Positions 54,601-64,000 of a stretch of 64,000 nt of DNA are shown one piece after another. A program made the position numbers and the translations under genes. Location of the stretch: contig JASANH010000812.1 of NCBI GenBank assembly GCA_030248295.1, positions 310,001 to 374,000 of the forward strand, read 5' to 3'. Every line of letters begins with the position of its first letter. Within the stretch, counting starts at the first letter, position 1. The notes below the pieces were generated by a model. The model was given only the letters and a program-made list of their open reading frames with translations, was not told the DNA's origin and searched no databases. The DNA is from Mesodorylaimus sp. YZB2_4. Its lineage: Eukaryota; Nematoda; Enoplea; Dorylaimida; Dorylaimidae.

Positions 54601-56648
54601 GATCTATGTCTATTACATACATGCATGCATGGATGCCTACGCAAAAATATTCTTCGCTGTCTCCACTTATCGATCGATCGCTGGGATGGCTCAGCATGGA
54701 TACACTATATGCGCCGAAGGCGCTGGATCGACTGCTTAGACACATCACGGTGCTGAAAACGGATGTCGCGAATGATATTACCCATTTGTGACACGAATAT
54801 GCATGATATAAAAAAACCGACAACGGCATTGGGAAGGAAATAGGATGAGTTGGGCCGTTGAAAACGGGCACCTCGATTTGTTAAATTTTTCAAGAATTTA
54901 AATTTCCCGCGCTGTGTCAAAGTTTGCAGGTGGGCAGAGTACTGTAGATGTGTGCGGGATTATAGTTAACACAAGATTATTCATTTTGCATAAATACAAC
55001 CCTTGAAGTCCTTCCCAGGCGTTTTATTCGTTAACAGTCGATGAAAGTCGTACCAGCATCATTACAGTCGTGCTTCGCATGTGTTTTAATTCATGTTTTA
55101 TCAGCTTTCAGTCTTTTTTGGTCATTCTTTCAGTACCGTCTCCAGCAGACATTAACTTGCTGACGTAAGTGGCCTACTGTACCTGCGGAGCGGCAAATTT
55201 AAATTCTTGAAAAATTTAACAAATCGAGGTGCCCGCTTTCAACGGCCCAACTCATCCTATTTCCTTCCCAATGCCGTTGTCCGTTTTTCGATATCATGCA
55301 TATTCGTGTCACAAATAGGTAATATCATTCGCGACATCCGTTTTCAGCACCGTGATGTGTCTAAGCAGTCGATCCAGCGCCTTCGGCGCATATAGTGTAT
55401 CCATGTGGCTCAGTGCGCGCACTGCGTCAATGGCACACCGACTCGTTTCGCAGCACAAAATTTTACTAGAATCGGCGGGAATTTTAAAAAATTTTGCGCC
55501 TTGTTTGAGTTAGCCGAACAATAAATGATCCTTTACTAACTACATATAAAAAATAACATAGATTGCGATTATTTGCTTCTCCACAGTTCCTTGAAGCAGC
55601 AAGCGGTCGCAGGATAAAATTAACCGAGGGCTGAGTATAATCAGTAATGCTACAATCGCGGGCTCAACTCCCGCTTAAGGCAAAAGTTGCTGACTAAGTT
55701 CTTGACCTTTTCTGATACCCAAGTCAAACCCTGATCAAGATTCCCACCAATTCTCCACGACCACTTACCAATTTGACCACATTTCCAGCCCTTTTCAACG
55801 CGTCCACGGCCAATGAATGAGGCACATCGATAAGATCAGTCGTATTGACGCGTAAAATGGCATCACCTTTCTTCAATCGACCATCGTAAGCGGCCGCTCC
55901 TCCCGCAATGATCTTGGTGACAAATATGGACGGGTCATTGTCAACGTGGGGATTGTCATTGCCGCCAGCGATGCTGAATCCCAGCCCGCTCGTTCCTTTC
56001 TCCAAGACGATATCCTCGAATTCCCACTTCTCCAAACTACCTTTATATTCGTCCACCCGACTTCCGCCGTTCGTCTACAAATTCACATCATTACAATTTT
56101 GGTCATCTGGAAAAACTGGGTCGCAAGAAACTTTTTTGAATGATTCTAAGCTAATATTCTTCGTCAACCAAATTAAAACTGTTTGATTTTTTCCTGCGAA
56201 AAGAATTTTTTCGTTCGTTTCTGGACCAAGGAATTTTTAAAAATTGTTGCATCCGATCTTGTCAAAACGCTCAAAACTTATGTTTTGAAAAACGCAGAAA
56301 ATATTTTTAAGATTCCAAATCCCATCCACACCCAGTGAATGTATTTGACGGCTCAAAGCGTTCTTGCAACCCAACATTTCAAGTACCCTCCAAGTTTCCA
56401 ACACCACCTTCCCAGCTACCCTGGCTGCAAAGCGCACTAGAAACAAAACGAAAGCAAGGCTAAAGTCAGCAAAGAAAAGCGCGTACGTATCGATTATTGG
56501 CGTTGTCGAGTGTTTGGGGCTGATATCGTTGATAATTGGTGTCGGGCTGGTGTGCTGGCCGAATGTGCGATGCACCATTGCCAGTCGCACTCGAATAACC
56601 GCCCGATGCCGCATGATAATCGTTGTTGTCTTGCCAAGAATCGTTAGT
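48628..56648 (-). CDS. dlg1: discs-large homologue: MAGUK scaffold, PDZ1-3, SH3, HOOK, GK-like domain
   Basis: Fourteen exons join without a phase break into 2484 nt (827 aa plus stop): 56648-56487, 56074-55769, 54336-53699, 53350-53194, 53133-52922, 52208-52032, 51975-51900, 51410-51320, 50119-50084, 49903-49856, 49794-49523, 49353-49244, 49185-49094 and 48734-48628. PDZ1 has [12 protein letters not shown] and PDZ2 [15 protein letters not shown]3 has [14 protein letters not shown]3 starts at [10 protein letters not shown]. The HOOK has [17 protein letters not shown]. The kinase-like domain starts [11 protein letters not shown] and ends VWVPSPDRL, the DLG C-terminus. DLG proteins hold ion channels and adhesion proteins at junctions and synapses. 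The GK fold binds phosphopeptides and lacks kinase activity in this family. A 36 nt exon ([11 protein letters not shown]) could be alternatively used. The first exon here starts in phase 0 without a Met, so the N-terminus with any L27 domain lies upstream. Confidence 0.95.
50200..51150. repeat. intronic repeats rich in CACTGATAA words
   Basis: Within the DLG intron 50120-51319, a unit of about 190-220 bp (ATCACTGGTAATTAGGATGC ... CATGGCACATTAGTGAA ... CTGATAACCTGCATG) recurs about two and a half times. Shorter ATCAGTGT/GATAA repeats precede it. Confidence 0.7.
51645..51780 (+). repeat. tRNA-like SINE (family A)
   Basis: GGGTCGTGGCCTCGCGGATA then GGTTCGACGCCCGCC, followed by a tail (TTGATTGTCAAATATG ... 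GCTCTCGGGTGCGCTGTATG) that matches the copy at 127-290. It lies in a DLG intron. Confidence 0.55.
54528..55495. repeat. long fold-back element in a DLG intron
   Basis: The left half 54528-54905 and right half 55200-55495 are inverted copies, starting AAAATTCCCGCCGATTCTGG and ending AGAATCGGCGGGAATTTT, with about 290 bp of unlike sequence between. The arms are almost identical where they code for the same peptide on opposite strands (54905-54705 minus and 55207-55395 plus). The left arm has about 70 extra bases near its outer third. No transposase. Confidence 0.75.
55630..55690 (+). repeat. tRNA-like fragment
   Basis: GGGCTCAACTCCCGCTTAAG is a B-box-like piece without a matching A-box or stems. 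Similar orphan pieces lie at 40150-40200 and 49370-49395. Confidence 0.3.
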
Positions 56649-57533
56649 CTAGACAAGGTCATACGTCCTAATCAGTAAATTAGTGATTGATCACTGGTCA
56701 CTTGCTCGCCCTCAGCGGGGCATGATTGAAGGGTGAAATTGATTAAAATTAGTCATGTCATTTATTTTTCCTGTTCAATATGACTTGAAAAATATGCTTT
56801 TATGACAGAAAGCTACGCTTGTCAGGAGAATTGAAAAATTTCCGTTATATGCTGATGAAGGCAAGAAAAAAGGTGTTCAAATAAGACATATTGCAAGATT
56901 TCGCCAGCTAGACGGTTTCAAAAAAAACGCCTGTACTAAGTTTTCTTAAAAAAAGGCGCAACTATCGCGCTGCGACACAAAATCATTCCAAACAGAAATC
57001 TACAGCTTCCAAACCCTTATCTGAAACCAACTTTTACACAGCCATGGTTTTGTCACAGTTCCAATCTTGGCAATCGCTATTTCCGAATGCCTACAGTTGC
57101 CTTTCTTGGCTTCGGTGGATCCAAAAGCACACAACATAACATAACTACAGCAGTGTGTAAAAGTCAGTTTCAGCTAGAAGTATCTATTGCTGGAAAAAGT
57201 CAGAACGTTGAGGTCATGGTCACTTTTGATAAGTGTCCCCTGCTCACATATGTCTGGATGTCATAGGTGTGTGGCACAGTACAGAAATCCTTGCTCAGTT
57301 GCCATATGGCCAAGTCCATTGTCAGAGTATAGCAGCCTGCCACTTTGCAAACCAGACAATGCAATAATGTTACAACAGCGACAGCTGGCGCACCATTCAT
57401 TGCCAGCAACAAGTTTTTGTCGCATTGCAATCTCGTTCTGCCTGGAAGCGCTACTAGTTTTTTGTGATTAACTGAAAGATTTTTCCTATGCGCGCCTGTT
57501 TCAAGTCCATCTTTTAGCTATTACGCCTTATTC

Positions 57534-57550
57534 CCCCCCCCCCCCCCCCC
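57534..57550. repeat. C17 homopolymer run
   Basis: Seventeen C in a row. Other long G/C runs are at 7268-7279 (12), 13917-13929 (13), 16563-16573 (11), 34009-34018 (10) and 37005-37017 (13). Confidence 0.9.
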
Positions 57551-57559
57551 GTGCAATCG

Positions 57560-57840
57560 ACTTGTGCCAACCTGGACTGAATAATCGGCAGCCGATATGG
57601 AAAATGTTTCCACGATGGAACTAAATCTGACGATGGTGGACCGTGGAGCGTATCTTTTTGTCTCACGACGACTCGCACTTTCGCCACCAGCCGCCGACCA
57701 CAAACCACCTCGGGTCCACAAACAGCACGGCCAGCACACGACACGATGATTGCTAGTGGCCAATTCCGACTCCGGCGACTGTGCCACATGTGCCGCCGGC
57801 GATGACCAGGACCATGGCATAGCAATACCGCATACCATAA
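57560..57840 (-). other. GC-rich open region; possible DLG 5' exon
   Basis: The minus strand is open and ends at CAG|GTTGGC, a weak donor in phase 0, which would join the first certain DLG exon (56648). No L27 or other domain is seen and other frames are also open, so this is only a candidate. Confidence 0.2.
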
Positions 57841-59329
57841 ATCATGCACTCGCCTGGGCCCAAATTCGATAAGCAATCTCTTTTTTCATTTTACTTATTC
57901 TAATCGATAAAACAATACCGAAACCCAATTCCTGAATTTCTAATCAGTTCGATTCGACCACAATCGGCCAAATTTCCAGAAAGTCAGCGAAAGTTCCATA
58001 TCCTAGCACTCAGTCACCAGGTACTAACCCATTTGCGAAAATGTTCCTCATCGAATGGATTATTTTTCCGCCTTGTCTACTCTACCAATAATATACTCTT
58101 TGAAAGGCACGAAAAAATCAGCAGCTTTCTTTTATTCAAACCATTCGACCACTCGCTCTCCTGCGCATCGAAGCCGAGCAGCAGGACACGACAGACCTTA
58201 TCTTTCTCTTTGCAGGCATCCATTGGCTCGACAGATCCGGCGCCAATCTCCCTCGGCGCTAGCCTATGGCCGCAATCGTCGCGCGCCACAGCAACTAGTC
58301 GATTCGTCAGCGTTGACGAGAAAAATTAGCCTATGCGAGAGAAAACGCCCACGTAGCCACTTCTATCCTTATTACGTCCATAGAAGGAGCCAGCTCGGCT
58401 AGAATGCATAAGCTAGTTCACATCTTAGCACACCATCCCCTACCTTCCGCCGTGTAAATAAGACTGGCCACCACCTTATTACAATTCTAGGCGACAATAA
58501 GAACTTGAAAATGCATCAATTTCATCAAGAAAGTGTGACTTCTCTATCCATTTCTTAATTTAGTTTTAATGAGATTTTCATTTTGGCATTCTTCTCAGGA
58601 AACATGCAAATGAAGAAAAGTCGTGGTTTCTACTAAAGCTTGACTTAAAATCGTGGTTTTGAGGAAAAAAAGATATAGGATGGGTGCAATTTGATAAAAA
58701 TAAGAAAATTGTCAAAAAAAGTGCAGGAGCTAGCAAAAAATTTCACTTTGACAAATTGCAATTGTAAAAATTAGAAAAGTTGCTTTTCACAAAATTAGAA
58801 TACTCTTTTTCTGTACTGAACACTTTAACTAAGAAATTAGCTGGAGGTGGATTGGAGCTATAGGCTTAGGCTATGGTACCAAGTTTAGATTGGTTTGGTG
58901 TGTGCAGAAAACACCGACTGCGCTAGTGATCAGTCCAAAAAGGGTGGTTTCGATGGCTCAGTGCACGGTTACCCAGTTTGCCAGCTCAGCACACTTTACA
59001 CTGTGATAACAGAAAAATCCAATTCCGTGGGTTTTGTCAATTCCCACGAGGCAAGGGTGAATCGGAACGAGTTACCCCGCCTCTCTGAAGTACCATTAAA
59101 AATATCGATTTGGTAACTTTATAAAGTTGACAGGAGGAAAGGCATCGAAGGGGCACCGGAGGTCTGACCAATCCATGTGCATGTAAGTCAGAAATTATGC
59201 ACCATGAGGTTTAGCTCAACAGTTCTGTTCAATAAATTGACATTTTTGCATCCACAAAACACTTAGCAGGGTCGGGTACAGAACTGGCCTGGCAGTTTTA
59301 TGTTTTTATCTAACAACCATCGGTGGAGC

Positions 59330-59800
59330 AGCGGGTCAGCACGTCTACAGTTATTATTTGGTAGCGAGTGGCTGGACTCGCCCCGGGTTCGATCCCCGGT
59401 GAGAGAGGTTGTTTTGCGAACGATTAACCCTCGCTGACCTTGGGGCGTGGGTGACTTACCAATACAGTTCAGGTGCTCAGAGTGGAGAGATGAAAGCCAG
59501 ACAAGCAGTCTTAGCTGTCGAGCCCGCCATCGTCCGAGAAAGTCGGTGCCCAGTCCAAGCTGCCTCGTGCGGAGGTGCTCCTAGTGGAGACACAGGCAAA
59601 ACGGGCTTCTGTCCAGCACACCCAGGCGGGAGATCTGAGAGACCGAAATTTCTGGAACAACACTTGCGACTGGAGGAGGCAAGTCTCTGAACTTTACCTT
59701 CGGCTGAAACATCAGCTGGAGGGGTTGACATCGCGAAGCCAGGGGAGAGTATCGATTCTCCCCACCGCCAGGAATTCTGGTTACACTTCCGCTAACAACC
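59330..59800 (+). repeat. SINE family B, near full-length
   Basis: A tRNA-like head with GGAGCAGCGGGTCAGC (A-box-like) and GGGTTCGATCCCCGG (B-box) is followed by a body of about 300 bp shared with the 17270 copy. The core CATCAGCTGGAGGGGTTGAC and the GTATCGATTCTCCC block follow. This joins the head and tail types seen separately elsewhere in the window. Confidence 0.7.
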
Positions 59801-60052
59801 CAACAGTCACCGACTTTTGTAGCTGGCCAGTGGTGGTCATATTCATGACTTGGCTTACTCTGCCCTGGACAGCAGTAGTGGCTAGATCTTGTCGATAGTG
59901 CAAAGTGCAATGAGCAAGCACGAGCAAAACTTATGCCCTGAGTGGGAATCGAACCTGCACCTGCACTCCAATTGCCAAAAACCCTTTTCCTACCAAAAAA
60001 AATAACTTTTCCCTCAGCAAACCTTAAACTATTCTTCGGTCTAAGTACCCAC

Positions 60053-60114
60053 CTGCCTCTTTTTCGGAGTTGTCCTCGGACTGCGAGGCACTCTGCTGGA
60101 CGGCTGCACCCAAA
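60053..60114 (-). other. possible upstream DLG exon
   Basis: The minus strand has an acceptor-like TGATACCAG and a donor CAG|GTGGGTAC around 62 bases that are open in two frames. One frame would end in phase 0, which fits the exon at 56648. There is no recognised motif. Confidence 0.25.
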
Positions 60115-60792
60115 CTGGTATCATTTTAAGACTTGGTCTAATTAGCCAATATTCCACCGCACAAGGTTTGTTTTTCAGTTATTTCAGCTAATCCACTGTA
60201 AATCGCACTTCCTTCCCGTCTAATCATCTCAAACAATGGGAGTACATCCGTTGCACACGGCAAGTGTCCAATGTAAATAAACGATATTCTCTCCTGCCAT
60301 AATTATTGATCACAGAAAGTTTCTTATTTTCGAGCAAAAATGAAAGTTTTGTCCTGAATATCAAATTCAAAAATTCCAACGTCTTCCACGAAATGTCTTA
60401 CAAAATCAAGAACTGCTAAAAACTGAGACAAAACTCAGCAGGTCAAGTACTCGAAAACAGTAGTGTCAGAAATTCCAAAAAATAAAATTCGCCACCTATC
60501 GAGCGCCAAATTCAAAATTAATTAATTAAAAATTTCGAATTGCCGCCAAATTCCAATATATTCTACAAACAGAACTGCAATTTTTTTCACACTTTCGCGC
60601 CAAGTCTATCATCGCTATTCATTCAAGAGAATAAGATAAAATCATTGCTTTTGGCCTAGTTCAATTTAATTCATTTCGTTCACAAAAGCGTGTAATTTTT
60701 TATGAATGCATGAGTGAATAATCTAAACGAACAATGTGCCCACATCTTGTAAATCCGAGTGCCATAAAACTTGTTTCGAGCACGACGTAATA

Positions 60793-61045
60793 TTAGTCGA
60801 GTGGAGAACATAACAAAGTAGAAACCCGAACGCGACCATGTTGCTTAGCTAACAAGACTAAGCTTTTTTTTCGTCTTTGCTCAGCCTCTTCTATACTCAC
60901 TGCCCTTTTCAAACTGGCCAGGGAAATACGCCTAAGCTCGCTCCAATCCAACCTAACCAAACTCGATATCACAAAAGAGCCATAAGCCCCGTCCGCGACC
61001 AGCTTCCCAACACGCATAGCCGCATCCTTTTTCCCTTGCCTCGCT
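60793..61045 (-). other. open, helical, basic frame of unknown nature
   Basis: Follows an acceptor-like TTGTGTTATTAG. The peptide is rich in Arg, Lys, Leu and Ala (RRISLASLKRAVSIEEAEQ). It could be an upstream exon or a chance frame. No family is recognised. Confidence 0.2.
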
Positions 61046-61139
61046 AATAACACAAAAAACAGCCACTAACTAGCCTCGGCTCTCCTTACCACCATATAAG
61101 GCCTATAAAATAGGATCTAGAAAGGCAAAATGAAAACAG

Positions 61140-62780
61140 CTTCCAGCCTCAAAGTCCGGCACGCAATTTATTGAGTGCCACCCCCCCAGTTTCCAAATTC
61201 AGGCAAGGACCAAATAAGCTGTCCTGGTTTTTTCAAGTAGACACAAAAAATTCGCTCACTTTTGTGAAACACTAATTTTTAACCCATTGAATCAAGATTT
61301 CTTGAAACTTTTGCGACTACTCAACCATATTCAATATATAGCAGGTTTTCTGCAATTTTCAGGAAGATTTTCGCTTTCGACTTCTCTCAGAAGGTTTACA
61401 TTCTTGAGGATAAATTTTATTTTTTTCCCCAATTCTACATTACAAAAATTTCAATATTTTCAAAAGTTGTAAAATGTTTCTAAAAATGTAATGTTTTGTA
61501 ATTTCTAAATCGAGAAAAGATAAAAAAAATTTTTATAACGCGTGTAATGAGAAAAAATGTGAGAATGTCAAATAATTTCAAATTTTATTGTGTATCAAAA
61601 ATATAGTTAAAATTTTTGATGATCCTTTCGAAGAATATTTTTATCAGATTAACCATACCGAAGAGCATTTTCTTAAAATTAGTGAAAAATCAAGTACTGA
61701 AAGACTTTTTTAAGCAATTTTTAAGAATTGTGAAACCTTGAATTTAAGATCTTTCAGAGTTTTTTAGCCCCAAAAACTATTCTTTGTCAGTAAAACTCCA
61801 ATTTCGAAAAGTTTTTTAGCAGATTAGGACAAAATTTATTTCAATAATTTCAGCAAATATTTAATATTTTATATCCCTCTGAAAAAATATTTTTCAAAGT
61901 AGGTTATTTCTACATGAAATCCTCAGGGCAGCTACCTAATTTTTTATGGATGCCTACTGTAGCTTAAAGTTTAATTTTGTGAGAAAGAAATTTTTTGGAG
62001 CAGTCGCTACAGAAATTCAAGAAAAATTATGTATGAAAATTATTTCAGCTTCAGAGAAATTTTAAAAAAATTTCTTAGCAGCATAATCTTTTTTCAGCAT
62101 GAGCAGAAAACTAATTTTTGTTTCTCTTCTGAAGCTCGAAAAATTCATACAATCGGCATACAAATATTTTAGTAGAAAAAAATTTAACAATTAAAAAAAC
62201 ATAGAAGTATAATTATTTTCCGCATGAGCAGAAGATTAATTTAAAAGTATTTTCTAAGGACCCCGAAAAAGAACACTTTTCACTAAAAATCTACCCACAA
62301 CGCTTTCCGACAAAATAGTTGAACCTAGTAGACCAAAAGCCATGAAATCATCTGTTTGGAATCCTTCAGTCATTTATCACCATCCTCGCCAAACCACTTT
62401 CCTCGCATCCTGTTGCACCCTGAGAGTTAATATATATGCACCAGAATCGAGTAGAATCTGTTAACTTTTATAGCAAGCTTATTTCTCCCATTTTTCTTTG
62501 CTGATGACGTCGTTGCAGTGAACAAATGGCCACTCACTATATCTTCTGCCCCGAACAACTAAAAGCCTTTTAACCCGTTTATCATCGAGAACAGAAGTAA
62601 ACATGTAGTTTTTTCATTCTTTTCCTCATTTCTATTCTCTTCCTTTACGTCTAGTCAGCAGTTATAAATTTTAAAGATAATTACACTCATTAAAGGCCTT
62701 GTATGCATTTTTCAGTTTAGGCACAAAAATATCTCATTAGTCCAAGCTAAGCTACCTGGTCTAGTCGATAATGTAGCTTG
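61140..62780. other. AT-rich non-coding stretch
   Basis: Long runs of A/T with many short AAAATTTT words and no sustained open frame. It is probably intron or intergenic DNA. Confidence 0.5.
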
Positions 62781-63159
62781 TATTAGATGCTAATCGGCGA
62801 ATATAGATCGATAAAAACCGCGGGTGTGTCAAAGTCATCAGAAATGTTGGAAGGAAAGGTCAAAGAAAAATGGCAAGTACAAGATGTTGTTATTGTTCTA
62901 AATTTAATTCACGGGACCATCCTATATAAAGCATATGCTAATTACGTATTGCCGTCAGCCTTGACCTTTCTTGGCCCGTCCAAAATAAACACAGCCTAAT
63001 TAATATAAGAACAAAACATGCCAAGCTACAGTAGCTAGCGTCGTCAAGTCGACGAAAAGCCAAGCCGAAGCTGATTAATTAGACTTTGCTTAAATGCCGC
63101 AGCGCCGAAGCCCCAAAACCTTTAGCAAGCCCAAGTATGTAATTTATTTCCACCCTACC

Positions 63160-63353
63160 GCTGGTGATGATGGTGTTATACGTTCAAAAACTGGCGTCCT
63201 CGGCGCTTGGCCAATGCCTGTTGTGGCACTAATCGAACCAGGTGTACGCACCGAACCAATGGGCACAGGCTCGGTGGATGGCGAATAGGCAGTTTTCTCA
63301 GCTGTGCTTGTACTCGTTGTGGTGTGATACTTGGATGTCGATGAGCTAACCAT
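63160..63353 (-). other. possible first coding exon (Ser/Thr/Pro-rich)
   Basis: ATG at 63353 opens a Ser/Thr/Pro-rich frame of about 64 codons (METMVSSSTSKYH... from an ATG three codons earlier is also possible), ending at a weak donor GCG|GTAGGG. It lies on the same strand as DLG and could be its start, but it could also belong to another gene. Confidence 0.3.
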
Positions 63354-63524
63354 GGTCTCCAATTTGGAATACTGCTGCTATAGTGTAAAGTAAATCAATG
63401 AGAAGACTTATCATAGCCGATAAAGTGTCATGACTCAAACTGGACAACAAAGTTTTTGATCCCGCATAAACTGTCACTTGGCTAAAATTGTAGGACAGCG
63501 TTATGAAAAAGTAGTTGTCAGCTA

Positions 63525-63715
63525 CTCGCATTGCACCATGCAAGAATGACCTTTTCGAGGTCATCGAAAATTTGAATTCCCGCCGTGACGGTAGCTTGAC
63601 TGCTTATGACGATTTGACACTTCGCGAGCGCTACTCGCAATGCATCATACACGAAGGACCTTTTCAGCGTTATCAAAAGTTTGAACTCCCGCCATGACGG
63701 TTGACTACTTATGAC
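63525..63715. repeat. tandem pair of TTCCCGCC-containing units, about 110 bp
   Basis: The unit CGCATTGCACCATGCAAGAA...GACCTTTTCGAGGT...TTTGAATTCCCGCCGTGACG is followed by a second copy (CGCAATGCATCATACACGAA...GACCTTTTCAGCGT...TTTGAACTCCCGCCATGACG). A related TTAGCGGGAATTTCAAATTC word lies at 63915, inverted. Confidence 0.6.
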
Positions 63716-64000
63716 ACTTGTTGAGCAAATTGTTAGATCCATTTCAAATTTATAGGTGAGATCGTCAAGGCACGAGTTATTTGAAAATTCAAACTAATTT
63801 CTAAAGCATTCTCCTTTCTTTTAATCACCTATAAATTTAGTTATCAACATTGATCTTTAAGATCGCGCACAGATCTGTTTGATTCTTGACGTATTGTTAT
63901 AAACCGCCCGCAGTTAGCGGGAATTTCAAATTCGAAGCGTTTGACATCGTTGGAAAGGTCCCTTTGATTACAGAATGTGGTTTCATAGTTTCAGGTTTTC

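Noticed and set aside
57514..57876. Membrane-helix-coding frame (VLVIAGGTCGTVAGVG) on the minus strand
   Set aside because: It ends in a stop after about 23 codons, has no splice donor, and the GC-rich composition makes such frames likely by chance.
58050..58400. DLG alternative first exon starting MDACKEK (minus), or a plus-strand exon after TTTGCAG
   Set aside because: Both strands look equally open, and no donor joins in phase with the next exon.

Overview
This 64 kb window is animal nuclear DNA, most likely from a nematode. Genes carry short introns whose 3' splice sites read TTTTTCAG or TTTTTAG. A discs-large (DLG) polarity scaffold and an EB-module cysteine-rich protein are present. 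GCCTAA-type hexamers resembling the nematode telomere unit occur at 35.04-35.11 kb. The species cannot be fixed from the sequence alone.

Layout. 0-4.9 kb is gene-poor and holds diverged fold-back repeats, tRNA-like SINE pieces and two inverted thioesterase-like fragments. 4.99-7.0 kb (+) is a three-exon gene for a four-pass membrane protein. 7.67-9.33 kb (+) is an intronless gene for a secreted calcineurin-like phosphoesterase. Its C-terminus resembles a Bacteroidetes type IX secretion sorting domain, which makes it a strong candidate for horizontal transfer. 9.5-17.4 kb is a tandem segmental duplication carrying two copies of a LicD/fukutin-like type II membrane enzyme (-). A third copy lies at 32.9-36.6 kb. 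Copies 1 and 3 are intact, and copy 2 has a premature TAG.

17.9-18.7 kb holds a decayed Gypsy reverse transcriptase. 20.5-32.6 kb is a BEL/Pao LTR retrotransposon with an envelope-like ORF and a 5 bp target duplication (AATTC). A complete-length Gypsy element (23.3-30.0 kb, 4 bp duplication AACG) is inserted inside it. Both have nearly identical LTRs, so both are young, yet both have broken coding regions. The BEL element has lost its protease and its RNase H/integrase core.

37.3-40.0 kb (-) encodes a mucin/EB-module extracellular protein. 40.8-42.4 kb is a hAT-like non-autonomous DNA transposon with an 8 bp target duplication. 44.6-45.6 kb (-) is a single-exon mucin-like type I membrane protein. 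48.6-56.6 kb (-) is the DLG gene, with 14 exons that join in phase into three PDZ domains, SH3, HOOK and guanylate kinase-like regions. Its 5' exons could lie anywhere up to 63.4 kb and are only weakly supported. The rest is introns, AT-rich spacer, SINEs, fold-back elements and long G/C homopolymer runs.

The host genes do not form one pathway. Three of the gene types (LicD-like, EB/mucin, mucin-like) belong to the secretory pathway or cell surface, and DLG organises junctions under the membrane. Exon borders were placed by reading splice sites by eye and checking that codon phase is kept.
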